Assembly (NCBI GenBank): GCA_035524335.1
Contig: DATKPE010000051.1
Location: 1 to 31,907 of the forward strand
Length of the DNA stretch: 31,907 nucleotides
Direction: 5' to 3'
From: DATKPE01 sp035524335
Lineage (GTDB): Bacteria; Bacteroidota; Ignavibacteria; UBA10030; SZUA-254
Shown here: piece after piece, positions 7,017 through 15,116 of the stretch
How the letters are laid out: each line of letters starts with the position of its first letter
How positions within the stretch are numbered: the stretch's first letter is position 1
The notes under the pieces: model-generated
What the model saw: the letters and a program-made list of their open reading frames with translations, nothing else
Databases searched by the model: none
Told to the model about the DNA's origin: nothing
Program-made: the position numbers and the translations under genes

Positions 7017-8378
7017 ATGGCAAAACGGGCAAAGGAAAAGAGCGGCGCGGCAACTGCACAGCAGATCATGGAATTCGCAAAACGCGACCGGGTGGCATTC
7101 GTTCAGCTCCAGTTCACCGACCTGAACGGACTCCTGAAGGGGGTCACCATCCCGGTGTCGAAGCTGGAAGGAGTACTGGAGGACGGCCTCTGGTTCGACG
7201 GCTCCTCCATCGAGGGCTTCACGAGCATTTTTGAAAGCGACATGTACCTCGTGCTCGATTACGGCACGTATGCGGTGATTCCCTGGACCAGACAGGGGGG
7301 GACCGTCGTGGTCCGCTTCATGTGCGATGTCTATATGCCGGACGGAAAACCCTTCGAAGGCGATCCGCGGTACATCCTGAAGCGCCAGCTCGCCCGTGCG
7401 GAAAAACTCGGCTACACCTTTAACGTCGGTCCCGAGCTTGAATTCTTCCTCTTCCGCAAGGAAAACGGAAAACTTCTCCCGCTCCCGCAGGATACCGCCG
7501 GATATTTCGATCAGACCACCGATCTTGCCGTCGAGATCCGGCAGGAGATGACCCAGGCGCTTTCGGATTTCGGCATCGATGTCGAGGCGCTTCATCATGA
7601 GGTAGCGGTCGGACAGCACGAGATCGATTTCAAATACGGAGATGCCCTCTCCATCGCCGATCAGGCGACGACGCTCAAATTCACACTCAAGCATGTCGCC
7701 TCGCTCCACAATCTGCATGCGACCTTCATGCCCAAACCAATCGCCGGCATCAACGGCTCCGGCATGCATGTCCACCAGAGTATCTTCAAGGACGGCAAAA
7801 ATCTGTTTTTCGATCCGAAGGACGATTATCATCTCTCGAAAATGGCGAAATCGTTCGTCATGGGTCAGCTCACCCATATCAGGGCCATGAATGCGATCCT
7901 GAATCCCAACATCAACTCCTACAAGCGGCTCGTGGTCGGATACGAGGCGCCGGTCTACATCGCCTGGGGCCAGAGGAACCGTTCGGCCCTGATCCGGATT
8001 CCCCGGTATACCCCGGGCCGGGAGAAGGCGGTCCGCGCGGAACTGCGGTGTCCCGATCCGTCGGCGAATCCGTATCTCGCGTTTGCGATCATGCTGGCGG
8101 CGGGACTCGACGGCATTGAGAAGAAAATGACGCCGCCCGCTCCGGTCGAGGAGAATATCTATGAATTTACGCCTGAGGAGGCGAAGGAACGCCACATCGG
8201 TCTCCTGTCCCGGGATATCACCGAGGCGATCGACCTCATGCGGAAGGATAAAGTCGTCTGCGAAGCGCTGGGCGACTTTGTGGTCGAGAAATTCTGCGAA
8301 CTCAAAATGCAGGAATGGGACGCGTACCGTCTGCAGGTGACTCCGTGGGAAATTGATCAGTACCTTGAAAAGTACTGA
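7017..8378 (+). CDS. glnA: Glutamine synthetase, type I
   Basis: This 453-residue enzyme makes glutamine from glutamate, ammonia and ATP. Diagnostic motifs appear in order: WFDGSSIEGF, GPELEFFLF, VGQHEIDFKYG, NGSGMHVHQS, NPNINSYKRLV, RNRSALIRIP and RCPDPSANPYLAFA. The length and the C-terminus (EIDQYLEKY) fit the shorter Bacillus/archaeal-like GSI-alpha group. The adenylylation loop context of E. coli (NLYDLPP) is replaced by NIYEFTP, so control by adenylylation is doubtful. An AAGGA lies upstream of the ATG. It shares the strong lrp promoter and ends in the terminator at 8401-8438. Confidence 0.96.
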   Translation: MAKRAKEKSGAATAQQIMEFAKRDRVAFVQLQFTDLNGLLKGVTIPVSKLEGVLEDGLWFDGSSIEGFTSIFESDMYLVLDYGTYAVIPWTRQGGTVVVRFMCDVYMPDGKPFEGDPRYILKRQLARAEKLGYTFNVGPELEFFLFRKENGKLLPLPQDTAGYFDQTTDLAVEIRQEMTQALSDFGIDVEALHHEVAVGQHEIDFKYGDALSIADQATTLKFTLKHVASLHNLHATFMPKPIAGINGSGMHVHQSIFKDGKNLFFDPKDDYHLSKMAKSFVMGQLTHIRAMNAILNPNINSYKRLVVGYEAPVYIAWGQRNRSALIRIPRYTPGREKAVRAELRCPDPSANPYLAFAIMLAAGLDGIEKKMTPPAPVEENIYEFTPEEAKERHIGLLSRDITEAIDLMRKDKVVCEALGDFVVEKFCELKMQEWDAYRLQVTPWEIDQYLEKY

Positions 8379-8400
8379 CCGCCAGGGATTTCCCGCACTG

Positions 8401-8438
8401 CGCCCTGTCGCCGGAAGGCGGCAGGGCGTTTGTATTTG
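8401..8438 (+). terminator. Intrinsic terminator of the lrp-glnA operon
   Basis: A 12-bp stem (8401-8412 with 8417-8428, one G-T wobble) closed by a GGAA tetraloop is followed by TTTGTATTTG. The tail runs directly into the -35 element of the next promoter. Confidence 0.85.
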
Positions 8439-8464
8439 AGATTGGCGGTGACTTTTGTTATTTT
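8436..8464 (+). promoter_or_regulatory. Promoter of the crotonase-apt pair, apparently leaderless
   Basis: TTGAGA (8436-8441) and TATTTT (8459-8464) have a 17-bp spacer. Only 6 bp separate the -10 from the ATG at 8471, so the expected transcription start is the start codon itself. No Shine-Dalgarno is present, consistent with leaderless translation. Confidence 0.6.
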
Positions 8465-8470
8465 GGCGGC

Positions 8471-9253
8471 ATGAATTATACAACTCTCACCTGCACCGTC
8501 ACCGGCCGGACGGCGACAGTGACGATGAACAGGCCGGAACGCCGCAATGCTCTGAACGAAACGCTGATCAGGGAACTGACCGACGTCTTCACGTCGCTGA
8601 ATAAAAATCCGGGCGTCCGGGTTGTCCTGCTGACGGGCGCGGGCGGGGCATTCTGCGCCGGGATGGATCTCGATCACCTGGTGGAGTATGCCCGGCTCGA
8701 TCAGGGAAAAAATCTCGAGGATGCGCAGAACCTTCTCCGGCTTCTTCTTCTCCTGCACCAGCATAAGAAAGCGGTCGTTGCGGTGGTGAACGGCCCGGCA
8801 CTGGGCGGCGGATGCGGTCTGGCGGCCGCCTGCGATTTCGTCTATGCCGGCGCGGAGAAGGGGCTGTTCGGCGTTCCCGAAGTGCGACTCGGCTTCGTTC
8901 CCGCCGTCATCCTCTTTTTCCTCGTCAAACGGATGGGAAGCGGAGCCGCGCGTGAGTTTGTGCTGAAAGGAGGAAAATTCGGATCCTCCGAAGCGCTTGC
9001 CGCCGGCCTCGTGAGCGAGATCGTGCCCGATGCGGAGCTCCTGACCGCCGCCGGCGCCTTTGCGGAACACCTCGCCGCCACCACCAGCCCTTCCTCCGTC
9101 ACCCTTACCAAGGAGCTGTTCGGCCGATTTGACGACATGAAGCCGTCCGAGGCGCTCGAGTATGCCACAGCGTTGAATGCCCTCTCGCGGAAGACGGACG
9201 ATTTCCGGAAGGGGATGGAGGCCTTCCTCGCGAAGGAAAAACTGCAATGGTAA
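8471..9253 (+). CDS. Enoyl-CoA hydratase/isomerase (crotonase) family, LiuC-like
   Basis: This 260-residue crotonase-fold protein has a CoA-binding oxyanion loop (AFCAGMDLD, about 60-68) and a second oxyanion region LGGGCGLAAACDF. The position of the first catalytic Glu of mitochondrial crotonase (Glu144) is Gly116, while the second (Glu164) is kept as Glu137 in GVPEVRLG. The following GFVPAVI resembles methylglutaconyl-CoA hydratase (LiuC) relatives, so leucine/isovalerate catabolism is one possibility and an isomerase another. The C-terminal part (about 200-260) looks like a normal trimerisation helix region. It overlaps apt by 7 nt. The family is certain; the exact reaction is not. Confidence 0.9.
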   Translation: MNYTTLTCTVTGRTATVTMNRPERRNALNETLIRELTDVFTSLNKNPGVRVVLLTGAGGAFCAGMDLDHLVEYARLDQGKNLEDAQNLLRLLLLLHQHKKAVVAVVNGPALGGGCGLAAACDFVYAGAEKGLFGVPEVRLGFVPAVILFFLVKRMGSGAAREFVLKGGKFGSSEALAAGLVSEIVPDAELLTAAGAFAEHLAATTSPSSVTLTKELFGRFDDMKPSEALEYATALNALSRKTDDFRKGMEAFLAKEKLQW

Positions 9254-9780
9254 CGGCCGATTCGCTCGGATCGTTCATCCGATCCGTCCCGGATTTTCCC
9301 AAAAAGGGGATCATGTTCCGGGATATCACCACTCTGCTGAAAGATGCGGAGGCATTCCGCGCGGCTATCGACGCGTTTGCCGTCCGGTACCGGAATGCCG
9401 GTGTCGCAAAAATCGTGAGCATAGAATCGCGCGGATTCATTTTCGGCAGCGCCCTCGCCTACGCCCTCGGCACGGGCTTTGTCCCGGTCCGGAAACCGGG
9501 AAAACTTCCCTCTGACGTGGTCCGCGAATCGTATCAGCTGGAATACGGTTCCGACACGCTCGAACTGCACCGCGATGCCGTCGTCCCCGGCGAACGGGTG
9601 CTCCTCATCGACGATCTTCTCGCCACCGGCGGCACGATGGAAGCCGCGGCGGCGCTCGTTGAACGGCTCGGCGGGAAAATTGCGGGCATGGCATTTCTCA
9701 TCGAACTGACGTTCCTGAAAGGCCGGTTGCGCCTCTCGCGGTATGACGTCACCTCTCTGATCACCTACGACGGCGAATAA
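9247..9780 (+). CDS. apt: Adenine phosphoribosyltransferase
   Basis: This 177-residue enzyme condenses adenine with PRPP to form AMP (purine salvage). It has the PRPP-binding motif VLLIDDLLATGGT, the ESRGFIFGSALA substrate loop and the typical N-terminal IPDFPKKGIMFRDIT. The ATG overlaps the TGG-TAA end of the crotonase gene, implying coupled translation. Length and motifs are complete. It shares the promoter at 8436-8464; there is no functional link between the two products that I can name. Confidence 0.97.
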   Translation: MVTADSLGSFIRSVPDFPKKGIMFRDITTLLKDAEAFRAAIDAFAVRYRNAGVAKIVSIESRGFIFGSALAYALGTGFVPVRKPGKLPSDVVRESYQLEYGSDTLELHRDAVVPGERVLLIDDLLATGGTMEAAAALVERLGGKIAGMAFLIELTFLKGRLRLSRYDVTSLITYDGE

Positions 9781-9830
9781 ATTCCCCCGCACGCTCCCGG
9801 TGATCCGGGATGACCGCCCCACCGCTCCCG

Positions 9831-9859
9831 TTGCAACTCGTCCGGCGATATCGTACATT
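9831..9859 (+). promoter_or_regulatory. Promoter of tnaA
   Basis: TTGCAA (9831-9836) and TACATT (9854-9859) have a 17-bp spacer, with an expected start near 9866 and an 18-nt leader. There is no room for a TnaC-like leader peptide. The -10 region reads TACATTTG, which also fits the Bacteroidetes TAnnTTTG pattern. Confidence 0.55.
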
Positions 9860-9884
9860 TGAATTCACGAAAAGGCATTCCTGC

Positions 9885-11264
9885 ATGAAAACGATCATTG
9901 AACCGTTTAAAATCAAGGCAGTCGAACCGATCAAATTCACCACGCGCGAGGAGCGGACCCGGATTTTCCGCGAAGCGGGCTATAATCCGTTTCTCATCCG
10001 CGCAGAAGACGTGCTCATCGATCTTCTGACCGACAGCGGAACCTCCGCCATGAGCGCGAAGCAGTGGTCCGGCATCATGGACGGGGATGAATCGTACGCC
10101 GGCGCCCGGAGCTTTTACCGCTTCGAAGCCGTCGCGAAAGACCTTACCGGTTTCAAGTACATCATCCCGACCCATCAGGGACGGGCGGCGGAAAAGATCC
10201 TCTTCACGCTGAAGGGCGGCCCGGGCAAATACATCCCGAACAACACCCATTTCGACACAACCCGCGCCAACATCGAATATTCCAGAGCCGAGGCGATCGA
10301 TTGCCTCGTGCCCGAGGGGAAGCGTCCGGAGGTGATCGCCGATTTCAAAGGGAACATGGACCTGGCGCTCCTCGAATCCGTGATCCGGCAGAAGGGTGCC
10401 GCCAACATTCCGCTCATCATGATCACGGTGACAAACAATGCCGGCGGCGGACAGCCGGTGTCGATGGAAAATATCCGGAAAGTGAAGGCGATTGCTTCGA
10501 AACACGGCATTCCGCTCTTCCTCGACGCCTGCCGTTTTGCGGAAAATGCCTTTTTCATTAAAATGCGGGAAGCCGGCTACCATGACCGCTCCGTCAAGGA
10601 GATTGCCCGCGAAATGTTTTCCTATGCCGACGGCTGTACGATGAGCGCGAAAAAGGACGCCCTCGTCAACATGGGAGGGTTTCTTGCCATGAACGATCCG
10701 GATCTCGCCACGGCCGCCCGGAATATTCTGGTTGTCACCGAGGGCTTCCCCACGTACGGCGGACTGGCAGGACGGGATCTGGAAGCGATGGCGCAGGGAC
10801 TGGAAGAAGTGGTCGACGAGCATTACCTCACCTACCGGATCCGGTCGACCGCCTATCTCGGCGAAAAGATCGTTGCCGCCGGGGTTCCCATCGTTCAACC
10901 GCCCGGCGGTCACGCCATCTACCTCGACGCGAAGCGGTTCGTGCCCCACATCCCCCCGCAGGAATTTCCCGGACAGGCGATCGTCAGCGAGCTCTACCTC
11001 GTCGGCGGCATCCGCGCCGTGGAGATCGGGAGCGTGATGTTCGGCCGGAAGGATCCGGCCACCGGGGCCTTCATCGCGCCGGCGCTCGAACTGGTCCGGC
11101 TGGCGATTCCCCGGAGAGTCTATACGCAGAGTCACATCGACTATGTGATCGAATGCGTGATCGAGGCGTACGAGCACAGAGCCGGACTGCGGGGGTTCCG
11201 GATCGTTTCGGAATCTCCCTTCCTCCGCCACTTTACCGCGCGGTTCGAACCGCTTTCCCCATGA
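9885..11264 (+). CDS. tnaA: Tryptophanase (tryptophan indole-lyase)
   Basis: This 459-residue PLP enzyme of the tryptophanase/tyrosine phenol-lyase family splits tryptophan to indole, pyruvate and ammonia. The PLP lysine is in SAKKD (about Lys257); THQGRAAE and FPTYGGLAGRD are conserved. Three positions separate the two activities. Asp124 (Thr124 in tyrosine phenol-lyase), Ile381 (Arg381 there) and His449 (Phe448 there) all match tryptophanase. I chose the ATG at 9885 rather than 9810 because the promoter at 9831-9859 lies inside the longer frame and the N-terminus (EPFKIKAVEPIK) then aligns with the family. The stop overlaps the next ATG (ATGA). No TnaC leader or tryptophan permease is adjacent. 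Confidence 0.93.
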   Translation: MKTIIEPFKIKAVEPIKFTTREERTRIFREAGYNPFLIRAEDVLIDLLTDSGTSAMSAKQWSGIMDGDESYAGARSFYRFEAVAKDLTGFKYIIPTHQGRAAEKILFTLKGGPGKYIPNNTHFDTTRANIEYSRAEAIDCLVPEGKRPEVIADFKGNMDLALLESVIRQKGAANIPLIMITVTNNAGGGQPVSMENIRKVKAIASKHGIPLFLDACRFAENAFFIKMREAGYHDRSVKEIAREMFSYADGCTMSAKKDALVNMGGFLAMNDPDLATAARNILVVTEGFPTYGGLAGRDLEAMAQGLEEVVDEHYLTYRIRSTAYLGEKIVAAGVPIVQPPGGHAIYLDAKRFVPHIPPQEFPGQAIVSELYLVGGIRAVEIGSVMFGRKDPATGAFIAPALELVRLAIPRRVYTQSHIDYVIECVIEAYEHRAGLRGFRIVSESPFLRHFTARFEPLSP

Positions 11265-11971
11265 TCATCTGCCCGGTCTGCACGAAGGAGAACCATCACC
11301 TCGCGGTCACCTGCACCGCCTGCGGCAGTTTTCTCCAGCAGCGGATCGAAAACCTCGATCTGTTTGCGACCATCGGTCACCTCGCGGAATCCCCGGGCAA
11401 AACGTTTCACACCATTGCGGTGGCGCGGCATAAAAACTTCGCCTACATTCTGGCCACGGCATTCGGCTGGCCGGTCGTCTTCACCTTCTTCTGGTACATC
11501 CATGCCGGCGAGCTGACGCGCTCGCTTCTGACGTTTCTTACGGCGGGTATTCTGCTCGGCCCGGCGGTGGGGCTGATCGGATTTCATTACGGCAGTTTTC
11601 TCCTCTGGGTCGGCGCCCGCGCCTTCAGGAGCACAATATCCTTCAGGAATGCCTTTGCCACCACGGTCTACAGCGCCGTGCCGTTTCTCATCCCCCTTCT
11701 GGTGCTTCTGCCAATGGCCGTGCTTACGTACGGTCTCTTCTTTTTCACCAAAAATCCCTCGCCGTACGAACTCAAGCCGCTTTCCTTTATACTCATCGCC
11801 GCCCTCGCGGGGTTATCGTACTTCTGGTCCGCTCTTCTCTATCTGATCGGCATACGGAGAGTGACGGGAATCCGCTGGTTTCCGGCCGTTGTTCTCTGGA
11901 TCGTCATGCTCGCGCTGGCCGGCCTCACCGCGGGTGCACTCCTTTATTCCCTGAGCGGATGGTCCAGCTAG
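11261..11971 (+). CDS. Zinc-ribbon plus Yip1-like multi-pass membrane protein
   Basis: This protein of 236 residues starts with a zinc-ribbon-like double pair (CPVC at 4-7 and CTAC near 18-21). A linker containing SPGKTFHTIA, typical of Yip1-domain proteins, and about five hydrophobic segments from residue 60 to the end follow. Function is unknown; Yip1-domain proteins are integral membrane proteins. The start overlaps the tryptophanase stop by 4 nt and the end overlaps the zincin gene by 13 nt, so the three are co-expressed. An open frame continues upstream but overlaps tnaA, so the ATG at 11261 is preferred. Confidence 0.82.
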   Translation: MIICPVCTKENHHLAVTCTACGSFLQQRIENLDLFATIGHLAESPGKTFHTIAVARHKNFAYILATAFGWPVVFTFFWYIHAGELTRSLLTFLTAGILLGPAVGLIGFHYGSFLLWVGARAFRSTISFRNAFATTVYSAVPFLIPLLVLLPMAVLTYGLFFFTKNPSPYELKPLSFILIAALAGLSYFWSALLYLIGIRRVTGIRWFPAVVLWIVMLALAGLTAGALLYSLSGWSS

Positions 11972-12339
11972 ATCCCGAGCCCTTCGAAGAGCTTGTGGAA
12001 CATGCCTTCGTCCTCCTGCCGGAAAAATTCCGCTCGGCACTGGAGAATATTGCAGTTCTTGTGGAGGACTATCCGACGGATGAGATCGTGCGGTCGATGA
12101 AGCTTCCGTCCCGGCACCATCTGCTCGGTTTGTATCAGGGGGTGCCTCTGACGAAGAGGGGAGTATGGTACGGGACCTCGCCGGTCGGGCCCGACAAAAT
12201 AACGCTCTACCGGAGCAATATTCTGTCCCTCTGCCGGACTGAAGCGGATGTGGGAAAAAAAATATACGAGGTTCTTGTTCACGAAATCGGCCATTATTTC
12301 GGGATGGATGAGGATCAGATCAGAAAAGCGGGTTTTTAA
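11959..12339 (+). CDS. Minimal zincin metallopeptidase-like protein (PF06262 type)
   Basis: This 126-residue protein has the zinc motif HEIGH (His108, Glu109, His112) followed by FGMDEDQI, where Asp117 is a probable third ligand. This pattern is typical of the small zincin family once called DUF1025. No signal peptide is visible, so it is cytosolic. The N-terminal half (FEELVEHAFVLLPEKF) matches the family's usual opening. Substrate and biological role are unknown. It overlaps the Yip1-like gene by 13 nt, which suggests it acts with that membrane protein or is at least co-translated. Confidence 0.88.
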   Translation: MVQLDPEPFEELVEHAFVLLPEKFRSALENIAVLVEDYPTDEIVRSMKLPSRHHLLGLYQGVPLTKRGVWYGTSPVGPDKITLYRSNILSLCRTEADVGKKIYEVLVHEIGHYFGMDEDQIRKAGF

Positions 12340-12351
12340 GAAAAAATTTCG

Positions 12352-12357
12352 TATATT
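12352..12357 (+). promoter_or_regulatory. TATATT -10-like element before the ABM-like gene
   Basis: TATATT lies 29 bp before the ATG at 12387. The position 17 bp upstream has no recognisable -35, so it is a weak candidate; read-through from the tnaA operon is also possible. Confidence 0.3.
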
Positions 12358-12386
12358 CCCGCATTACTTTAAAATGAAAGGATGGT

Positions 12387-12683
12387 ATGGGAAAGGTAGT
12401 ATTTACGGTATCGTATGACATCATTCCGGAGAAGAGGGAAGAGTACCTTGCGCTGACCCGCGAAATGAAGGCCGCGCTGGGGCAGAAAATCCGCGGTTCC
12501 TATTCGGTTTATGAACAGAAGGGGAAAAAGAACTCCTTTTCAGAGGTTTTCATATTCGAAACCTCGGCCGACTACGACCAGCTGGAGGATCAGGACGACC
12601 AGACGGCGGCCTACATGAACCGGCTTCAGAGCCTGCTGGCACACGGAAAGATGAAGTACTCCACCCTCGTCGAGGTGGCCTGA
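12387..12683 (+). CDS. Small ABM-like (dimeric alpha/beta barrel) protein
   Basis: This 98-residue protein has a pattern of strand-helix-strand (VVFTVSYDIIPEKREEYLALTREM, split here by structure) and a late helix with MNRLQSLL. It resembles antibiotic-biosynthesis-monooxygenase/ferredoxin-fold dimers. No catalytic residues can be assigned. The ATG is preceded by AAAGGA at good spacing. It is followed 19 nt later by a hemerythrin-domain gene, so both may serve oxygen or redox stress, but this is weak inference from context. Confidence 0.75.
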   Translation: MGKVVFTVSYDIIPEKREEYLALTREMKAALGQKIRGSYSVYEQKGKKNSFSEVFIFETSADYDQLEDQDDQTAAYMNRLQSLLAHGKMKYSTLVEVA

Positions 12684-12702
12684 CGTCCGAAGATCCGTAC
12701 CG

Positions 12703-13182
12703 ATGAAAGGCCCGACCGATCCGATCGCGCGTCTCCTGAGGGAGCATACCGACGCGCTGATCCAGCTCAGACAATTCCAGAAAGCGATCAGGGGTTTACA
12801 GGAGGAGGGTTACAACCGCAGGTTTGCCCGCCAGATCAACACCGCACTCAGGTTTCTCGATCAGGAAGTCCGCATCCACAACCGCCGGGAAGAGAAAGCG
12901 CTCTTTCCCGTTCTTGAACGGTATGTCGAAGGTCCCACGAGGATTCTCCGGGATGATCACCGGCGGCTCCGGCGCCGCTTTGCACAGCTTCGCAGTTCGT
13001 TCGTGCATCTGGAGAAACACCCCGACAGCTTCTCCGCAATCCGGAAACTGAGACTTCTGGCGGGGGAGATGAACCAGATGTTCGTCAACCATATCCACAA
13101 GGAAAACTACATCCTCTTTCCGCTCGTTCGCCGGCTCCTGCCGAAGGCCGAACTGCGGGAAATCGCGAAGAAAATGATGTAA
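12703..13182 (+). CDS. Hemerythrin HHE-domain protein
   Basis: This 159-residue all-helical protein has the hemerythrin/HHE iron-ligand pattern: His15 in LLREH, His59 and Glu63 in IHNRREE, His86 in RDDH, and His130 with the HIHKENYILFP signature near 130-140. Such domains hold a di-iron site and bind oxygen or sense or repair redox damage. No partner domain is fused. The stop codon TAA lies within an A-tract that forms the tail of the minus-strand terminator at 13182-13210. Confidence 0.88.
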   Translation: MKGPTDPIARLLREHTDALIQLRQFQKAIRGLQEEGYNRRFARQINTALRFLDQEVRIHNRREEKALFPVLERYVEGPTRILRDDHRRLRRRFAQLRSSFVHLEKHPDSFSAIRKLRLLAGEMNQMFVNHIHKENYILFPLVRRLLPKAELREIAKKMM

Positions 13183-13210
13183 AAAAAAAGCCGGCCCCGG
13201 GGGGCCGGCT
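13182..13210 (-). terminator. Intrinsic terminator of the exported peptidase operon
   Basis: AGCCGGCC (13189-13196) pairs with GGCCGGCT (13203-13210). On the minus strand the stem is followed by a run of T (complement of the A-tract 13181-13189), the classic intrinsic form. On the plus strand there is no T-tract, so it mainly serves the leftward operon and overlaps the stop of the hemerythrin gene. Confidence 0.88.
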
Positions 13211-13230
13211 CAGGTGTTACACGTTCCTTC

Positions 13231-15042
13231 CTATTGTCGTCGTCCCTCCAGCTTCGCCTTCAGCGTCACTTCGGCGCCGTTCCGCTTCACAACAATTTCG
13301 ACCTCGTCGCCCGGTTTGTATTTGCCGAGATCGTGCGTGAAATCGTAGATGTTGCTCACCACGTCGCCGCCGAATTTTACGATGATATCGCCCCCCTTGA
13401 GACCGGCTTTTTCCGCGGCACTGTTGGGCCGGGTGCCGGTGATCTTCACCCCGGTGACGTCCTCCGCCATGTCCGGAACCACGCCGAGACTCACCCGCAC
13501 CTCGCCTCTGTCGCCTCCCTGCATCGGCGTCGATGCCGCCTTTGTGAAGGCCGGGCGCATCGGGGCGACGTCGATATCGGTGACAATCCGGGCGATGTAC
13601 TTCGCGACCGCTTCCTCACCAGCATAATTGATCTTGTCCCATGTGTCGCTCGGCCGGTGGTAGTCGCCGTGCAGGTTCGTGAAGAAGAAGAGCACCGGAA
13701 TGTCCTTCTGATAGAAGGAGGAGTGATCGCTCGGGCCGATTCCGTCGGGTTTGAGCTTCAGATGGAAGAGGCTGTCGCGGTTTTCCGACCGGACGAGCTG
13801 TTCCCACCCCGGCGACGATCCCATTCCCTCGATGACGAGGATGCTGTCCTTGAGACGCCCGACCATGTCCATGTTCACCATGGTCACCGTGGAATCGAGC
13901 GGATAGAGCGGGTGTTTCACGTAATAATCGGAGCCGTAGAGTCCCTCTTCCTCGCCGGTGAAGGAGAGGAACAAAAGCGTCCTTTTCAGCTCGCTCCGGT
14001 GTGCGCTGAAGTACTGTGCGAGTTCCAGGAGAGCGGCGGAGCCCGATGCATTATCGTCCGCTCCGGGGTGAATCGCGACCGTGTCCGGGAGGAGGGATCC
14101 CTGTCCGCCCATTCCCAGATGGTCCATATGGGCGCCGATGGCGACGGCCTGGTGTTTCAGCACCGGATCGGTCCCTTCGAGCATGCCGACAATGTTCGAG
14201 GTCGTTGCGGTGACCTTCTCGGTACCCGCTTCGATCGTCGCCTCAGCTCCTTCCACAGGGAAGGAGTGCGGCGTCTGCGACGTCCGGATCGACGATCTGA
14301 CGTCCGCCAGGTTCCTGCCGAGGCGGGAGAGGAGCTGATCAAACGCTTCCCACCGCAGGGTGACGGCCGCGATGCCGATCGGGTGGTTGACCGGATATTC
14401 GAACGGTACCAGCGTTCCTCCCTCCTCGGACGATGGATTCGTCAGATAGACGATGCCGGCGGCGCCGTGGTCCTTGGCGATCATCGCTTTTTCCATGATC
14501 GACTGGTATTTCGAGAAGCGTCCGGCTCCCGATCCTTCGGGCGAGTAGCGGAGGACGAGCACGATCTTTTTCTTCACGTCGATGCCGGCATAGTCGTCAT
14601 ATTTGAGCGAATCGGTATTGGCGCTGATGCCGTACCCTGCAAAAACGAGGGGGGCGGTAAAGGAGACACTGTCGGTGAATCCGATGGGACGGAAATCTGT
14701 ATCGAGCCGGAGGGATGTGGAGGTTCCGCCGGCTTTCAGAGTGAGGGAGTTGTGTTTTCCCATGGAGGTGGCCGCCACGAACGTGAACGGCTGGAAATAG
14801 CTGTTATTCTCTCCGAGGGGAGTGAGCCCGTATTCCGCGAATTTTCCGGCGATGTACCGTGCCGCCTGAACGTTGCCCTCCTCGCCAGCCCGTCTGCCGC
14901 GGAGCTCAGGCGACGCGAAATATTTTATATGGACGCGGAGTTCATCCGCTGTGATGTCGGGGTTTCCCGCCGGTTCCTTCAGGGCCGTCGAACAGCCGCC
15001 GAGGAACAGCAGAAGAATAAGGGTGCTGATCTGTCTGGTCAT
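13231..15042 (-). CDS. M28-family metallopeptidase lipoprotein with PA and PDZ domains
   Basis: This 603-residue exported zinc aminopeptidase-like protein has the lipobox LGGC with Cys17. A PA-like insert region (about 100-230) precedes the M28 core with its di-zinc ligands: HMDH, GADDN, TGEEEG, NMDMVGR and HGDYHRPSDTW. The C-terminus (about 515-600) is a PDZ domain with SAAEKAGLKGGDII. It is expected on the periplasmic face or cell surface, cleaving N-terminal residues from peptides. I prefer the ATG at 15042 because it gives a short lipoprotein signal. A GTG at 15120 overlaps the stop of the upstream gene (GTGA) and would bury that signal. It is the last gene of a three-gene exported-protein operon. 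Confidence 0.93.
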   Translation of the reverse strand: MTRQISTLILLLFLGGCSTALKEPAGNPDITADELRVHIKYFASPELRGRRAGEEGNVQAARYIAGKFAEYGLTPLGENNSYFQPFTFVAATSMGKHNSLTLKAGGTSTSLRLDTDFRPIGFTDSVSFTAPLVFAGYGISANTDSLKYDDYAGIDVKKKIVLVLRYSPEGSGAGRFSKYQSIMEKAMIAKDHGAAGIVYLTNPSSEEGGTLVPFEYPVNHPIGIAAVTLRWEAFDQLLSRLGRNLADVRSSIRTSQTPHSFPVEGAEATIEAGTEKVTATTSNIVGMLEGTDPVLKHQAVAIGAHMDHLGMGGQGSLLPDTVAIHPGADDNASGSAALLELAQYFSAHRSELKRTLLFLSFTGEEEGLYGSDYYVKHPLYPLDSTVTMVNMDMVGRLKDSILVIEGMGSSPGWEQLVRSENRDSLFHLKLKPDGIGPSDHSSFYQKDIPVLFFFTNLHGDYHRPSDTWDKINYAGEEAVAKYIARIVTDIDVAPMRPAFTKAASTPMQGGDRGEVRVSLGVVPDMAEDVTGVKITGTRPNSAAEKAGLKGGDIIVKFGGDVVSNIYDFTHDLGKYKPGDEVEIVVKRNGAEVTLKAKLEGRRQ

Positions 15043-15116
15043 ATTTATGATCCGAGGTAAGGTGAGTGGTAGTGGAATTGCAGTGACCGGATCCGCCTGC
15101 AGTTCCCGCAGGGTGC

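Noticed and set aside
6534..8483. 649-codon open frame antisense to lrp and glnA
   Set aside because: Both genes on the plus strand have complete, unmistakable family motifs; the antisense frame has none.
9866..9884. TnaC-like leader peptide before tryptophanase
   Set aside because: The predicted leader is only 18 nt and contains no short ORF with a tryptophan codon.
13234..15060. 608-codon open frame on the plus strand opposite the M28 peptidase
   Set aside because: It is antisense to a gene with full peptidase, PA and PDZ motifs; its product is low in motif content and Arg/Glu/His-rich, typical of a GC-rich shadow frame.
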